From the NCBI RefSeq assembly GCF_000816785.1, contig NZ_CP007766.1, positions 1,647,370-1,711,369 on the forward strand: a DNA stretch of 64,000 nt, in the 5' to 3' direction. Shown one piece after another: positions 55,821 to 64,000 of the stretch. Numbering within the stretch: the first letter of the stretch is position 1; each line of letters opens with the position of its first letter. The notes beneath the pieces were generated by a model. That model ran no database searches. It was not told the DNA's origin and was given only the letters and a program-made list of their open reading frames with translations. The stretch comes from Campylobacter peloridis LMG 23910 (GTDB taxonomy: Bacteria > Campylobacterota > Campylobacteria > Campylobacterales > Campylobacteraceae). The position numbers and the translations under genes were made by a program.

Positions 55821-57158
55821 ATGAATTTTTTACAAAATTTAGCACTTTCTTACTCTCACAAGGCTATGCAAAAGTCTTTAGAAAATGGTTTTGATGTCAA
55901 ACTTTTAAAGCAAGGACAAGATAAAAAAGTAAATGAAAAAAAATCTTATATGCTTTATGCTCATATACCATTTTGCCATACTTTTTGTCCATATTGTAGT
56001 TTTCATAAATACTACTATGATGAAAATTTGGCAAAAAAATATTTTGAAAGTTTAAGAGAAGAAATTAAGCAAATTAAAGATAAAGGATTTGATTTTACTT
56101 CTATGTATGTGGGTGGTGGCACTACTTTAATCAATGAAGAAGAGCTTGCTAAAACCTTAGAACTTTGCAAAAAATTATTTAATATCAAAGAAATTTCTTG
56201 CGAGAGCGATCCAAACCATATTGACCCAAAAAAATTAGAAATGTTTAAAGGACTTATAGATCGCTTAAGCTGTGGCATACAAAGCTTTGATGATGATACC
56301 TTAAAAAAAGTAGCAAGATATCATAAATTTGGTTCAAGCAAGGAGCTTCAAGAAAAGCTTTCTAAAGCCATAGGTGTGCTTCCTATCATGAGTATTGATT
56401 TGATTTTTAATTTTCCTTCTCAAACTAAAGAGCAATTACTCAATGATTTAGAGATAGCTAAAAGTTTAAAACCTCAGCAAATTACAACTTATCCTTTAAT
56501 GAAATCCAATTTGACTAAAGATAATATTGCAAAAACTTTAGGAGTAAGCTTTAAGGATAATGAATTTGAATTTTATAAAATCATTGTAGACTTTTTTAAA
56601 GATTATGAAAGAAACAATGCATGGTCGTTTTCTTTAGAAAAAAGCCATTTTAATGATGAGTATGTAAGTAGCCATCATGAGTATTTGGGTGTAGGAAGTG
56701 GAGCTTTTAGCTTTTTAGATGGAGAGCTTTTAATCAATGCTTTTAATTTGAATGAGTATTCTAAACTCATCAAAGAAAAACAAAATGCAAATATTGCTAA
56801 GGCAAATTTTGGCAAGAAAGAAATCATAAAATATGTCTTTTTAACTGAAATGTTTGCAGGTAAAATCAAGATTGATAAATTTAATAAAACCCTAGAATGC
56901 GACTTAGAAAAAGATCTTTTCATCGAGCTTTTAGGGCTTAAATTAAGCAAAGCTATAAAAAAAGAAAATAATACTTTATATACTAGTGAATTTGGGCGTT
57001 ATTTGTTTATGGTTTTAATGAAGGATTTTTATACGGGTATGGATTTAGTGCGTGCGGTATTTAGAGATGATAAGCGTTTGCAAAATAAAGAACACATTAA
57101 CATCATGCACGAAAATGTTGATCCGCTTGATTTTAAAAGTATGGAATTTAAAGGGTAA
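55821..57158 (+). CDS. Radical SAM, HemN/HemW-like coproporphyrinogen oxidase family
   Basis: 445 residues. Radical SAM cluster C-x3-C-x2-C in PFCHTFCPYCSFHKYYYDE (about 53-71), SAM-binding MYVGGGTTLINEEEL, and CGIQSFDDDTLKKVARYHKF. HemN_C-like end. HemN makes protoporphyrinogen under anoxia; HemW is a haem chaperone. This branch (Cj0363c-like) is not clearly either, and HemN's specific N-terminal extension is not obvious. TTTAGGAAA precedes the ATG. Convergent with hemJ, which is also in haem metabolism. Confidence 0.82.
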   Translation: MNFLQNLALSYSHKAMQKSLENGFDVKLLKQGQDKKVNEKKSYMLYAHIPFCHTFCPYCSFHKYYYDENLAKKYFESLREEIKQIKDKGFDFTSMYVGGGTTLINEEELAKTLELCKKLFNIKEISCESDPNHIDPKKLEMFKGLIDRLSCGIQSFDDDTLKKVARYHKFGSSKELQEKLSKAIGVLPIMSIDLIFNFPSQTKEQLLNDLEIAKSLKPQQITTYPLMKSNLTKDNIAKTLGVSFKDNEFEFYKIIVDFFKDYERNNAWSFSLEKSHFNDEYVSSHHEYLGVGSGAFSFLDGELLINAFNLNEYSKLIKEKQNANIAKANFGKKEIIKYVFLTEMFAGKIKIDKFNKTLECDLEKDLFIELLGLKLSKAIKKENNTLYTSEFGRYLFMVLMKDFYTGMDLVRAVFRDDKRLQNKEHINIMHENVDPLDFKSMEFKG

Positions 57159-57178
57159 AAGCCTTTAAAGGCTTTTAC
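57155..57178. terminator. Bidirectional terminator, perfect palindrome
   Basis: A 24-base perfect palindrome: GTAAAAGCCTTT (57155-57166) followed directly by AAAGGCTTTTAC (57167-57178), between convergent genes, covering the stop of the radical SAM gene. Hairpin loop would open at the centre. Confidence 0.7.
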
Positions 57179-57627
57179 TAAAATGGTCTTACTACCATCA
57201 TTATAGCAATAACTATAAATAATATAGTTGGAATTTCATTATAAGCTCTAAAGAATTTTCCACTTTTTTTACAAGTATCATTTTGAAGTTGTCTATAATA
57301 GTAATAATTTTGAAAATGATAAATAATCAAAAGCAAAGCACAAGTTAATTTAGCATGCATATAACCACCCACCATTAAAACATCTTTATTGGCTATCATC
57401 ATCAAACTACCTGTAATTGCAGTAGCTATCATCGCTGGAGTTTGTATGTAAAAATATAATTTTTTCTCTTGAATTTTTACTACTTCAACAAAGCCTTTAT
57501 TATCTTTATGTTCTGTATGATAGACAAAAAGCCTTGGCAAATAAAACATACCAGCCATCCACGAAACAAAAGCCAAATAATGCACCATTTTAATCCATAA
57601 ATACCACTCATTTAAAAAATCTAACAT
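57178..57627 (-). CDS. hemJ: Protoporphyrinogen IX oxidase HemJ
   Basis: 149 residues with four transmembrane helices. Family pattern WIKMVHYLAFVSWMAGMFYL, PRLFVYH, HAKLTCALLLIIYH with conserved histidines and basic residues that bind haem. Converts protoporphyrinogen IX to protoporphyrin IX in organisms without HemG/HemY. From memory Cj0362. Overlaps lspA by seven bases. Confidence 0.9.
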   Translation of the reverse strand: MLDFLNEWYLWIKMVHYLAFVSWMAGMFYLPRLFVYHTEHKDNKGFVEVVKIQEKKLYFYIQTPAMIATAITGSLMMIANKDVLMVGGYMHAKLTCALLLIIYHFQNYYYYRQLQNDTCKKSGKFFRAYNEIPTILFIVIAIMMVVRPF

Positions 57628-58073
57628 TTTTTTCCTTTATTAAAAATTTCTTTTATTAAAATCAAAGCAACGCTAATGTTTATCATAACATCTGCTAAAT
57701 TAAACACAGCAAATTCAAACCATTTATGCCAAAACACAAAATCCACTACACCTATATGCACAAAACGATCAAGTAAATTTGAACACCCAGCAGATAGCAT
57801 AATAGCAAAAGCAATCAAATGTGTTTTAAAAAACTCTTTTTGATAAAGCAAATATACAAACAAAGCCAAAATAAAAACAAGCTGTATGTATTTTAAATAT
57901 GCTCCTAAAAATGCAAACATAGAAAAAGCCACACCAGTATTGTAAGTTAAAACTAAATCAAAAAATTCGCCCTTATATTCAAATCCTTGCAAAAATACAT
58001 ACTTACTTGCTTGATCTAATATAAAAACTATAAAAAAAACAAGATAAAATTTCAAAGATAAAATTTTAAGCAT
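57621..58073 (-). CDS. lspA: Lipoprotein signal peptidase (signal peptidase II)
   Basis: 150 residues, four helices. The two catalytic Asp are in [15 protein letters not shown] and [16 protein letters not shown] and [10 protein letters not shown] are also present. The usual GAxGN before the first Asp reads AGCSN. Cleaves prolipoproteins after lipidation. Overlaps both neighbours by seven to eight bases, between glmM and hemJ. Confidence 0.95.
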   Translation of the reverse strand: MLKILSLKFYLVFFIVFILDQASKYVFLQGFEYKGEFFDLVLTYNTGVAFSMFAFLGAYLKYIQLVFILALFVYLLYQKEFFKTHLIAFAIMLSAGCSNLLDRFVHIGVVDFVFWHKWFEFAVFNLADVMINISVALILIKEIFNKGKKC

Positions 58074-59403
58074 TCAACGCTTTCATGAAAAACTTCTCTA
58101 CTACTTTCATTTCTCTTTCTAAAAGTTTGATATCTTTTGCTTCAAGCAATAATCTTATCAAATTTTCAGTCCCTGAATACCTAAATAAACTAGCAATTCC
58201 TTTTTTTTCTAAATCTTTTTTCAACTCATCTAAACCTGCAAGCTTGCTTAAGTCTTTTTTCTCTGAAATTTTAAGATTATGTAAAAGTTGCGGATAAGGT
58301 TTAACTTGATTTAAAATTTCACTTGCACTTTTTGATTCACTTAGCATTAAAGCACTAAATTGCAAAGCAGCCACTAAACCATCTCCAGTTTTTGCATAAT
58401 CACTAAAGATAATATGCCCACTTTGTTCTCCACCAAAATTTCCACCGCATTCTTTAAGTTTTTCAAGGACATATTTATCACCTACATTGCAAGTTTCATG
58501 TGTAATTTTGTGTTTATTTAAAAATTCTTTTAAAGCTCCATTACTCATAATAGTGCTAACTACACTTGATTTTAACTTGCCTTGTTTTTTCAAAAATAAA
58601 GCTAAAACACCCAAAAGGCTATCTCCATGAGCTACTTCACCTTTTTCATCTACTACTACTAAACGATCTGCATCTCCATCAAAAGCAAAACCCACATCAG
58701 CTCTAAATTTTTTAACTTCTAAAGCTAAATTTAAAGGATGTAAAGCTCCGCAATTTTCATTGATATTTAAACCATTTGGATTATCATTTATTACTATCAC
58801 ATCAGCACCAAGCTCTTTAAAAACGGTAGGTGCAACCTTATAAGAAGCTCCATGAGCTACATCTAAAACAACGCGTAGAGATTTCAAAGTCAAATTTTTC
58901 GGAAAGGAATTTTTAATCGATACTATATATCTTCCTATTACATCATCAATTCTTTTTGCTTGAGCTATTTGAGATTTAGTAGTTTTAGCTTCTTCTATAA
59001 GCTTATCGTTAAAATAAATTTCTTCTATTTTAGCTTCAGCTTGTTCATCTAGTTTATTGCCATGTGCATCAAAAAATTTAATGCCATTATCATAGTAAGG
59101 ATTATGCGAAGCTGATATCATAATCCCCGCATCACAACGCATATCTTCAGTTAAAAAAGCAATAGCAGGTGTTGGCATAGGGCCTATTTGTATCACATTA
59201 TAACCTATAGAAGTAAGCCCTGAAACTATTGCATTTTCTATCATATAACCACTGCGTCTAGTGTCTTTTCCTACTAAAATATTATTAGTTACAGCCTTAT
59301 CTTTAAAATAAATTCCAGCAGCCATAGCCAAACGCATAGCTAAAAATGAATCTAAAAACTCTCCTGCTTTTCCTCTTACACCATCTGTTCCAAAAAGTTT
59401 CAT
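58066..59403 (-). CDS. glmM: Phosphoglucosamine mutase
   Basis: 445 residues. Begins [12 protein letters not shown]; catalytic phosphoserine in [18 protein letters not shown]; metal loop [12 protein letters not shown]; sugar loop GGEQSGHI; phosphate-binding [13 protein letters not shown]. Makes glucosamine 1-phosphate for UDP-GlcNAc, feeding peptidoglycan and lipid A. First gene of the glmM-lspA-hemJ unit. Confidence 0.97.
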   Translation of the reverse strand: MKLFGTDGVRGKAGEFLDSFLAMRLAMAAGIYFKDKAVTNNILVGKDTRRSGYMIENAIVSGLTSIGYNVIQIGPMPTPAIAFLTEDMRCDAGIMISASHNPYYDNGIKFFDAHGNKLDEQAEAKIEEIYFNDKLIEEAKTTKSQIAQAKRIDDVIGRYIVSIKNSFPKNLTLKSLRVVLDVAHGASYKVAPTVFKELGADVIVINDNPNGLNINENCGALHPLNLALEVKKFRADVGFAFDGDADRLVVVDEKGEVAHGDSLLGVLALFLKKQGKLKSSVVSTIMSNGALKEFLNKHKITHETCNVGDKYVLEKLKECGGNFGGEQSGHIIFSDYAKTGDGLVAALQFSALMLSESKSASEILNQVKPYPQLLHNLKISEKKDLSKLAGLDELKKDLEKKGIASLFRYSGTENLIRLLLEAKDIKLLEREMKVVEKFFMKALNA

Positions 59404-59532
59404 TTTTTACCTTTGATTTTAAATAGTGAAATTATAAGAAAAAAAGTTAAGTAATGCATAAATGTAAAAAAATATAATCTTTAGTTAGTAAAAAAAATAT
59501 ATAATTTTTCAAAATTTGTTTAAGGAAATTAG

Positions 59533-60702
59533 ATGAAAAAAACCATCATAAGCATTGCGGTTTTAGTTGTGTTATTTATTTTATTTTTTGTTTCTACTTC
59601 TTATATGAATTCTATAAATGAAAAATTTTTCAACTATGTGAGTAAAAATACGCTTTATTATCAAGTTGAAGATGTAAATTATACTAAGGGTTTGTTGAAT
59701 TCTCAAGGAAATTTTATAATAAAACTAAATGATTTACCTTATGAATTTAAAGTAAATGCAAATTTTTCTAATGTATTTTTTGCAAGCAATAATGTAAAAA
59801 TTTCTATTACTAATCAAAATGATGATTTTAAAGATATTTTTCCTAATGAAGAAATTGGTAATATCAATGCTAAATTTAATCCATTTAATATTAACTCTAA
59901 TATCAATTTAAAGCTCAAAATTAATAATGTTAATTATAACAATGAACAAACAGGCTCAATCAAATGGAATGATATATATATTGCTTTAAATACAAAAGAA
60001 GGTTTAGTAAAAGATATAATATACAATATTGGGGATTTTAGCGTAGATGATAAAATAAACATCAAAAATGCTCATGTAGTAGAAATCCCTATTACAGCTT
60101 TAAAATTTGAAGATATTTTTAATCCTACACGCAATAGCGAGCAAAACATAAGTATAGAATATGCTAATTTCACAGATGAAGCAGTATTTGATAATTTGCA
60201 TATTTATGCAAAAACTATACCTAATACACAAAATGATTACAATAATGATTTAAAACTAACTCTTAATAAACTACATTTAATACAAGAGGATTTATTATTA
60301 AATAACATCAATTTAGATGCAAATTTTAATAATATTTCAAAAAAAGCCTATGAACAGCTAATGTTTAGCCCTAATATAGACATCTTTTTTATGATGGCTA
60401 TAGCAAATGAATTTTTAAAAGCAAATCCTGAAATCATTTTGAATAATCTAAGCTTTGAGAAGGAAGAAAAAAAATTCAATGCTAATGCTCAAGCTATTTT
60501 CACACAAAATAATATAAAATCACAGCTACACATTAACACTCAAATTCTTCCAAGTCAATTTTGGCCGACATTTGAAAATTTTGATTCTTATTTTGTAGAT
60601 GAAAATGGCACTTATGTTTTAGATTTTATATATGATGATTCTGATAAAAATGATATAAAAACCATCATAAATGGCGAAGGAATTACGCTTAATCCACAAT
60701 GA
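59533..60702 (+). CDS. DUF945/YdgA-like envelope protein
   Basis: 389 residues. One N-terminal transmembrane helix (ISIAVLVVLFILFFVST), rest probably periplasmic and beta-rich. Features seen in DUF945 proteins: VEDVNYTKGLLNSQGNFII near the start, and the end pattern GTYVLDFIYDD, IINGEGITLNPQ. No catalytic motif. TATAAT at 59500-59505 and TTAAGGAAA give promoter and Shine-Dalgarno. Overlaps the start of rarA by four bases, so they form an operon. Function unknown; assignment moderate. Confidence 0.7.
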   Translation: MKKTIISIAVLVVLFILFFVSTSYMNSINEKFFNYVSKNTLYYQVEDVNYTKGLLNSQGNFIIKLNDLPYEFKVNANFSNVFFASNNVKISITNQNDDFKDIFPNEEIGNINAKFNPFNINSNINLKLKINNVNYNNEQTGSIKWNDIYIALNTKEGLVKDIIYNIGDFSVDDKINIKNAHVVEIPITALKFEDIFNPTRNSEQNISIEYANFTDEAVFDNLHIYAKTIPNTQNDYNNDLKLTLNKLHLIQEDLLLNNINLDANFNNISKKAYEQLMFSPNIDIFFMMAIANEFLKANPEIILNNLSFEKEEKKFNANAQAIFTQNNIKSQLHINTQILPSQFWPTFENFDSYFVDENGTYVLDFIYDDSDKNDIKTIINGEGITLNPQ

Positions 60703-61889
60703 ACAATCTAAGTTTAAAATTTCGTCCTAAAACTTTAGATGAGGTTTTAGGACAAGAAAATTTAGTAGAAATTTTTAAAAAATTCATACAAATTTCAAAG
60801 CTCCCTCATAGTGTATTTTTTGGCCCAGCAGGCTGCGGGAAGACTTCTTTTGCAAGGGCTATAGCAAATGATTTTAAATTAGATTTTTATGAATTAGATG
60901 GGGGAAATTTTAAACTTGAAGAGCTTAGAAAAATACTAAGTAATTACGAAAATTCTTTATATAAACCTTTGATATTTATCGATGAGGTGCACAGGCTTTC
61001 AAAAACTCAACAAGAAATGCTTTTAATCCCTTTAGAAAATCAAAAATGCCTTTTCATAGGTGCAAGCACTGAAAACCCTTACTTTACTTTAACTTCAGGC
61101 ATAAGAAGCAGAAGTATGCTTTTTGAATTTAAAGGTTTAGAATATAAAGACTTAGAAAAACTTGCTACAAAGGTGCAAGAAAAACTCCAGTGTAAAATCG
61201 ATGATGATGCTAAAGACTTTTTAATCACTTCTAGTGCAAATGATGCAAGAAGCTTTTTAAATTTATGTGAGTTTGCTTTGGCTTTAAATAGCACTCATAT
61301 CACTCTTGAAACTTTAAAAAAACTAAGAGCAAATGTTTTAAGCGATGGCACTTCAAGCAAAGACACACACTATAAACTAGCAAGTTCTTTGATAAAGAGC
61401 TTAAGAGGAAGTGATGTAGATGCGAGTTTGTATTATCTTGCGAGGTTAATCGATGGGGGCGAAAGTGCTGATTTTATCGCTAGAAGGCTAGTGATATTTG
61501 CAAGTGAAGATATATCAAATGCAAATCCTCAAGCACTTAATCTAGCCACAAGCACACTCATAGCAGTAAAAAACATAGGCTATCCTGAAGCTAGAATCAT
61601 CTTGGCTCAATGTGTGGTATTTTTAGCAAGTTCGCCCAAGTCAAATTCAAGCTATCTTGCTATAAATGAAGCGCTAAATTATGTGCAAAATAATCCTGCT
61701 TTGCAAATACTTCCTTATCTTGATAATAACAACCCACAAAGAAAAAACTACCTTTATCCGCATGATTTTGGAGGCTGGGTTAAGCAAAGATACCTAGAAA
61801 AAGACTTGAAATTTTATCATAGCAAAGGCATAGGCTTTGAAGCACAGCTAGACTTATGGTTAAATGATATGAAAAAATCTAAAACATAA
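60699..61889 (+). CDS. rarA: Replication-associated recombination AAA+ ATPase RarA/MgsA
   Basis: 396 residues. KFRPKTLDEVLGQENLV, Walker A FFGPAGCGKTSFA, Walker B IFIDEVHRLSKTQQ, sensor-1 GASTENPYF, arginine finger RSRSMLFEF, and C-terminal YLYPHDFGGWVKQRYL of the tetramer domain. Acts at stalled forks and recombination intermediates. Starts inside the end of the DUF945-like gene. Confidence 0.93.
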   Translation: MNNLSLKFRPKTLDEVLGQENLVEIFKKFIQISKLPHSVFFGPAGCGKTSFARAIANDFKLDFYELDGGNFKLEELRKILSNYENSLYKPLIFIDEVHRLSKTQQEMLLIPLENQKCLFIGASTENPYFTLTSGIRSRSMLFEFKGLEYKDLEKLATKVQEKLQCKIDDDAKDFLITSSANDARSFLNLCEFALALNSTHITLETLKKLRANVLSDGTSSKDTHYKLASSLIKSLRGSDVDASLYYLARLIDGGESADFIARRLVIFASEDISNANPQALNLATSTLIAVKNIGYPEARIILAQCVVFLASSPKSNSSYLAINEALNYVQNNPALQILPYLDNNNPQRKNYLYPHDFGGWVKQRYLEKDLKFYHSKGIGFEAQLDLWLNDMKKSKT

Positions 61890-61937
61890 ATTTAAGCACA
61901 ATGTAAAAATATTTTTATATAATTTTTGTTTTTTTAA

Positions 61938-62013
61938 GGTTCCGTAGCTCAGTTGGTAGAGCACCACCTTGACATGGTGGTGGTCGTTGGTTCAAGTCCA
62001 ATCGGAGCCACCA
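61938..62013 (+). tRNA. tRNA-Val (anticodon GAC)
   Basis: Acceptor GGTTCCG pairs with CGGAGCC (one G-U), discriminator A, CCA encoded. Anticodon loop TTGACAT gives GAC. T-arm GGTTCAAGTCC. 76 bases. Confidence 0.95.
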
Positions 62014-62038
62014 TTTTTTATTTCTTTTGATCAACTCA

Positions 62039-62662
62039 CTACATATACTTTAACAAATTCGTAAATTCTTGAATTTCTTTTTCTTGATCTAAAATGATTT
62101 TTTTAGCAATTTCTCTTATAGTTTCATCTTTAGAGTAAAATAAAATTTGTTTTGACGCATCTACTGCACCTTGATGATGTGCTATCATAGCTTCTAAAAA
62201 GTCTTTATTGATGTTTTTACTTTCTTTAACTGCACTCATTAAAATCATCATTTTTTGCATCAATTCTTTTTCTTCTTGAACGAATTTTTTATAATCTTCT
62301 TCGCTAAGTTCGGTTTTTTTATAAAGATTTTTATCTAAAATTTCTTGAAATTCTTGAATTTCTTTTTCTTGAGCTTTAATGATATTTTGAGCTATTTTTT
62401 TCATCTCTTCACTTTTTGTATGTTCTAGTAAAATCTTAGATGAATCAATAGCACCTTGATGATGTGGAATCATATTAGCTAAAAAATCTCTTTCTATATC
62501 ATTGCTTTGAACTAAAGGATTTTTCATCATAGGATCATGCATACTAGCCATAATTTGAGCAGAAATACTTTGAGCATTGCTACTATGGTGATTATGATGA
62601 GAATTCATAGCAAATAATGAACTTGCCAAAACTAAACTAGAAATCATAGTTTTTATTTTCAT
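62039..62662 (-). CDS. Periplasmic double DUF305 protein (possible copper binding)
   Basis: 207 residues. Signal peptide ending SSLFA; then His-rich MNSHHNHHSSN. Two DUF305 units, with cores DFLANMIPHHQGAIDSSK (about 59-76) and DFLEAMIAHHQGAVDASK (about 153-170); each is followed by a helix ending QEKEIQEF. DUF305 proteins are ferritin-like helical proteins often found with copper resistance genes; the HH and Met-rich segments suggest metal binding. No copper genes are adjacent. Between tRNA-Val and a divergent unknown gene. Confidence 0.82.
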   Translation of the reverse strand: MKIKTMISSLVLASSLFAMNSHHNHHSSNAQSISAQIMASMHDPMMKNPLVQSNDIERDFLANMIPHHQGAIDSSKILLEHTKSEEMKKIAQNIIKAQEKEIQEFQEILDKNLYKKTELSEEDYKKFVQEEKELMQKMMILMSAVKESKNINKDFLEAMIAHHQGAVDASKQILFYSKDETIREIAKKIILDQEKEIQEFTNLLKYM

Positions 62663-62782
62663 TTTTTTCCTTCATTTTAAATTAAAAATAAAAATTTATA
62701 AGAATATTTCTAATCAAAAATTAACTAAAAAATTAAATATTTTTTTGTTATAATTTATTAAAAAATATGTGAAGGATTATTA

Positions 62783-63409
62783 ATGCTTAAAGAACTACTT
62801 GAAATAAAAAAAGAAATGGAACCTATAATTCATGATTGTTCGGTTAAAATTCAAGTAGCTTCAAGAGAAGTAATTGTAAGAAAAAGAGAATATGAAATTT
62901 ATGGACCTATGATAGATAGAGTATATCTTGATAATGCAATTTATATCAAAGTTTTTGGTAGCGGTAGAGATACAAAAAGCACAAAAGTAGATATTAAAAA
63001 TGGCTTATACATGGTATATGTGGCACCTGATAAACCAACTAATCAAGAAATTATGAATAAACTTAAAATCGCATATGAAAGTATAGATAATAAATTCATT
63101 TCAAGAATTTTAGAATTAAACAGAAGAATGAAAGAAATTCTTAATAAAACTCAAGCAACCTTAGCAAAAGCATCTAATATGAATGTAGTAATAGAAACAA
63201 ACCTTGGTGAAGCAACTGCAGCACAAAAATTTGTTATTACCATTAAATATTTAAAAGATAATCAAAAATTAGAAATGAAAAATTCAAAATCTGCAGGAAG
63301 TTTTAGAGATACTAAAAATCACATTAATCTTATTGTAGAAAAAAACACTGACTCAGCAATATGCGAAAAACTTTTGCATGATGTAGAAATTTATTTTATC
63401 GGGAAATAA
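62783..63409 (+). CDS. Conserved hypothetical cytosolic protein
   Basis: 208 residues, unrecognised. Mixed alpha/beta: an N-terminal helix, beta strands around [20 protein letters not shown] and [20 protein letters not shown], a central helical hairpin (about 95-135), then two beta-rich parts ([31 protein letters not shown]). No signal or membrane segment. TATAAT near 62747 and GAAGGA before the ATG. Its end overlaps the convergent ruvC by 14 bases. Confidence 0.7.
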   Translation: MLKELLEIKKEMEPIIHDCSVKIQVASREVIVRKREYEIYGPMIDRVYLDNAIYIKVFGSGRDTKSTKVDIKNGLYMVYVAPDKPTNQEIMNKLKIAYESIDNKFISRILELNRRMKEILNKTQATLAKASNMNVVIETNLGEATAAQKFVITIKYLKDNQKLEMKNSKSAGSFRDTKNHINLIVEKNTDSAICEKLLHDVEIYFIGK

Positions 63410-63881
63410 TCTTTCTATTTGAATTTGCTAAATGTGTTAAAGCTACTGCTATAGCATCTGTTATATCAAGTGGCTTTATATCTTTTGAAATCCCTAACAA
63501 TCTTTTTACCATAAAAGCTACTTGTTCTTTTGTAGCTTTTGCCTTTCCTGTTACTGCTTTTTTTACTTGCAATGGAGTATATTCTGCAAATTCACCATGA
63601 ATTTGTAAAATTTTTAAACTCAATGCACCGCGAAATTGAGCTAATTTTAAAACGGTTTTTGGATTATATGCAAAAAATATATCTTCTACTGCTACCTCAT
63701 CAAATTGATGATTTTTAAAGATTAAATCAAGTCCTTCACATAACTCTGTGATTTGGTATTGTAAGTTGTTGGGTTTTATTTTTATAAGTCCTGCTTCGAT
63801 AAGATGATTTTTATTATGAATTTTTTCTACTATAGCATACCCACAATACCTAGAACCAGGATCTATCCCTAAAACTTTCAC
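63396..63881 (-). CDS. ruvC: Holliday junction resolvase RuvC
   Basis: 161 residues. GTG start at 63881 with AAGGTG upstream. Catalytic acids: Asp7 in [11 protein letters not shown], Glu in [10 protein letters not shown], and [10 protein letters not shown] for the last pair. Cleaves Holliday junctions resolved with RuvAB. The gene borders the putative oriC; from memory it is also the neighbour of dnaA in C. jejuni (Cj1731c). Confidence 0.95.
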   Translation of the reverse strand: MKVLGIDPGSRYCGYAIVEKIHNKNHLIEAGLIKIKPNNLQYQITELCEGLDLIFKNHQFDEVAVEDIFFAYNPKTVLKLAQFRGALSLKILQIHGEFAEYTPLQVKKAVTGKAKATKEQVAFMVKRLLGISKDIKPLDITDAIAVALTHLANSNRKIISR

Positions 63882-64000
63882 TTTTTCACCTTTTTTTCAC
63901 ATAGATGTGAAATTTATTTTATGTGAATAATTTTAACCATTTTTTATAAAAAATAAGCTAAAATTATAGTTTTTACATTAATATTTTGACAAGATTAATT
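63882..64000. other. Part of the chromosomal replication origin (oriC), DnaA boxes upstream of dnaA
   Basis: Three DnaA-box-like sequences: TTTTTCACA at 63893-63901 (+), TGTGAAATT at 63906-63914 (reverse of AATTTCACA), and TGTGAATAA at 63922-63930, the exact reverse of the consensus TTATTCACA. A weaker TTTTTCACC is at 63882-63890. A very AT-rich tract without G/C-rich breaks follows to 64000, fitting a DNA unwinding element. The flanking gene is ruvC, as in C. jejuni where oriC lies between ruvC and dnaA. dnaA itself is beyond the window. Confidence 0.75.

Noticed and set aside
57155..57178. 24-base perfect palindrome as a protein-binding operator
   Set aside because: It sits between two convergent stop codons with no promoter nearby; a bidirectional terminator is the simpler reading.

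Overview
The window is chromosomal DNA from a Campylobacter, most likely a member of the C. lari group. The signs are AT-rich DNA, the CmeABC efflux pump with its repressor CmeR, the cFbpABC iron transporter, the shape-determining peptidase Pgp1, the UPF0323 lipoprotein, a Tlp chemoreceptor with the usual Campylobacter C-terminus, and RpoN-type flagellar promoters. Species placement is inference. From memory, the gene order is a patchwork of blocks that lie apart in C. jejuni. No gene-free stretch exceeds 300 bases; the longest is 10338-10579.

Layout. 1-3.6 kb: the end of pcm, a periplasmic alpha-carbonic anhydrase whose active site looks damaged, and typA. 3.6-8.5 kb: a flagellar hook cluster (a small FliK-related protein, fliK, flgD, flgE) with two sigma-54 promoters. 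8.5-10.3 kb: a TerB-like hypothetical gene, the SRP RNA gene ffs and an HD-domain protein. 10.6-14.7 kb: an accessory two-gene cassette made of a RecD/Pif1-like helicase and a TPR protein with three OB/S1-like domains. It is followed by a self-inhibited Fic enzyme. 15.5-19.1 kb: ferric iron transporter cfbpCBA. 19.3-21.4 kb: globin cgb with a Crp/Fnr-family site, and a YojI/SyrD-like ABC exporter. 21.5-26.7 kb: a two-partner secretion pair (tpsA/tpsB). 26.7-33.1 kb: a tight reverse-strand block with ctsG, tsaD, pgp1, dxr, cdsA, a small acidic protein and an NFACT protein. 33.1-36.4 kb: mobA, pldA, an orphan acidic protein and an NhaC-like antiporter. 36.6-41.2 kb: ilvD, four tRNAs (Gly, Leu, Cys, Ser), a dCache chemoreceptor and a PepSY-like protein. 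41.3-47.6 kb: a reverse-strand series from an AAA+ ATPase through yajQ, a hydroxyacid dehydrogenase and a GSP-synthase-like ATP-grasp enzyme to UPF0323, LysE and rpsU. 47.8-55.5 kb: ccoG-cmeR and cmeABC. 55.6-63.9 kb: a porin remnant, a HemN-like radical SAM protein, hemJ-lspA-glmM, a DUF945-like protein, rarA, tRNA-Val, a double DUF305 protein, an unknown protein and ruvC. The last ~120 bases carry DnaA boxes and look like the left part of oriC upstream of dnaA.

Working together: the hook genes share domains with each other (FliK with its small neighbour; FlgD with FlgE) and are driven by RpoN. CmeR sits next to the pump it probably represses and a CmeR-like operator lies over the cmeA start site. 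cfbpCBA and cgb share a divergent regulatory region with a Fur-like and a Crp/Fnr-family element. The strongest candidate for an undescribed system is the helicase plus TPR-OB cassette at 10580-14704, which resembles predicted prokaryotic conflict systems but has no primase or nuclease here.
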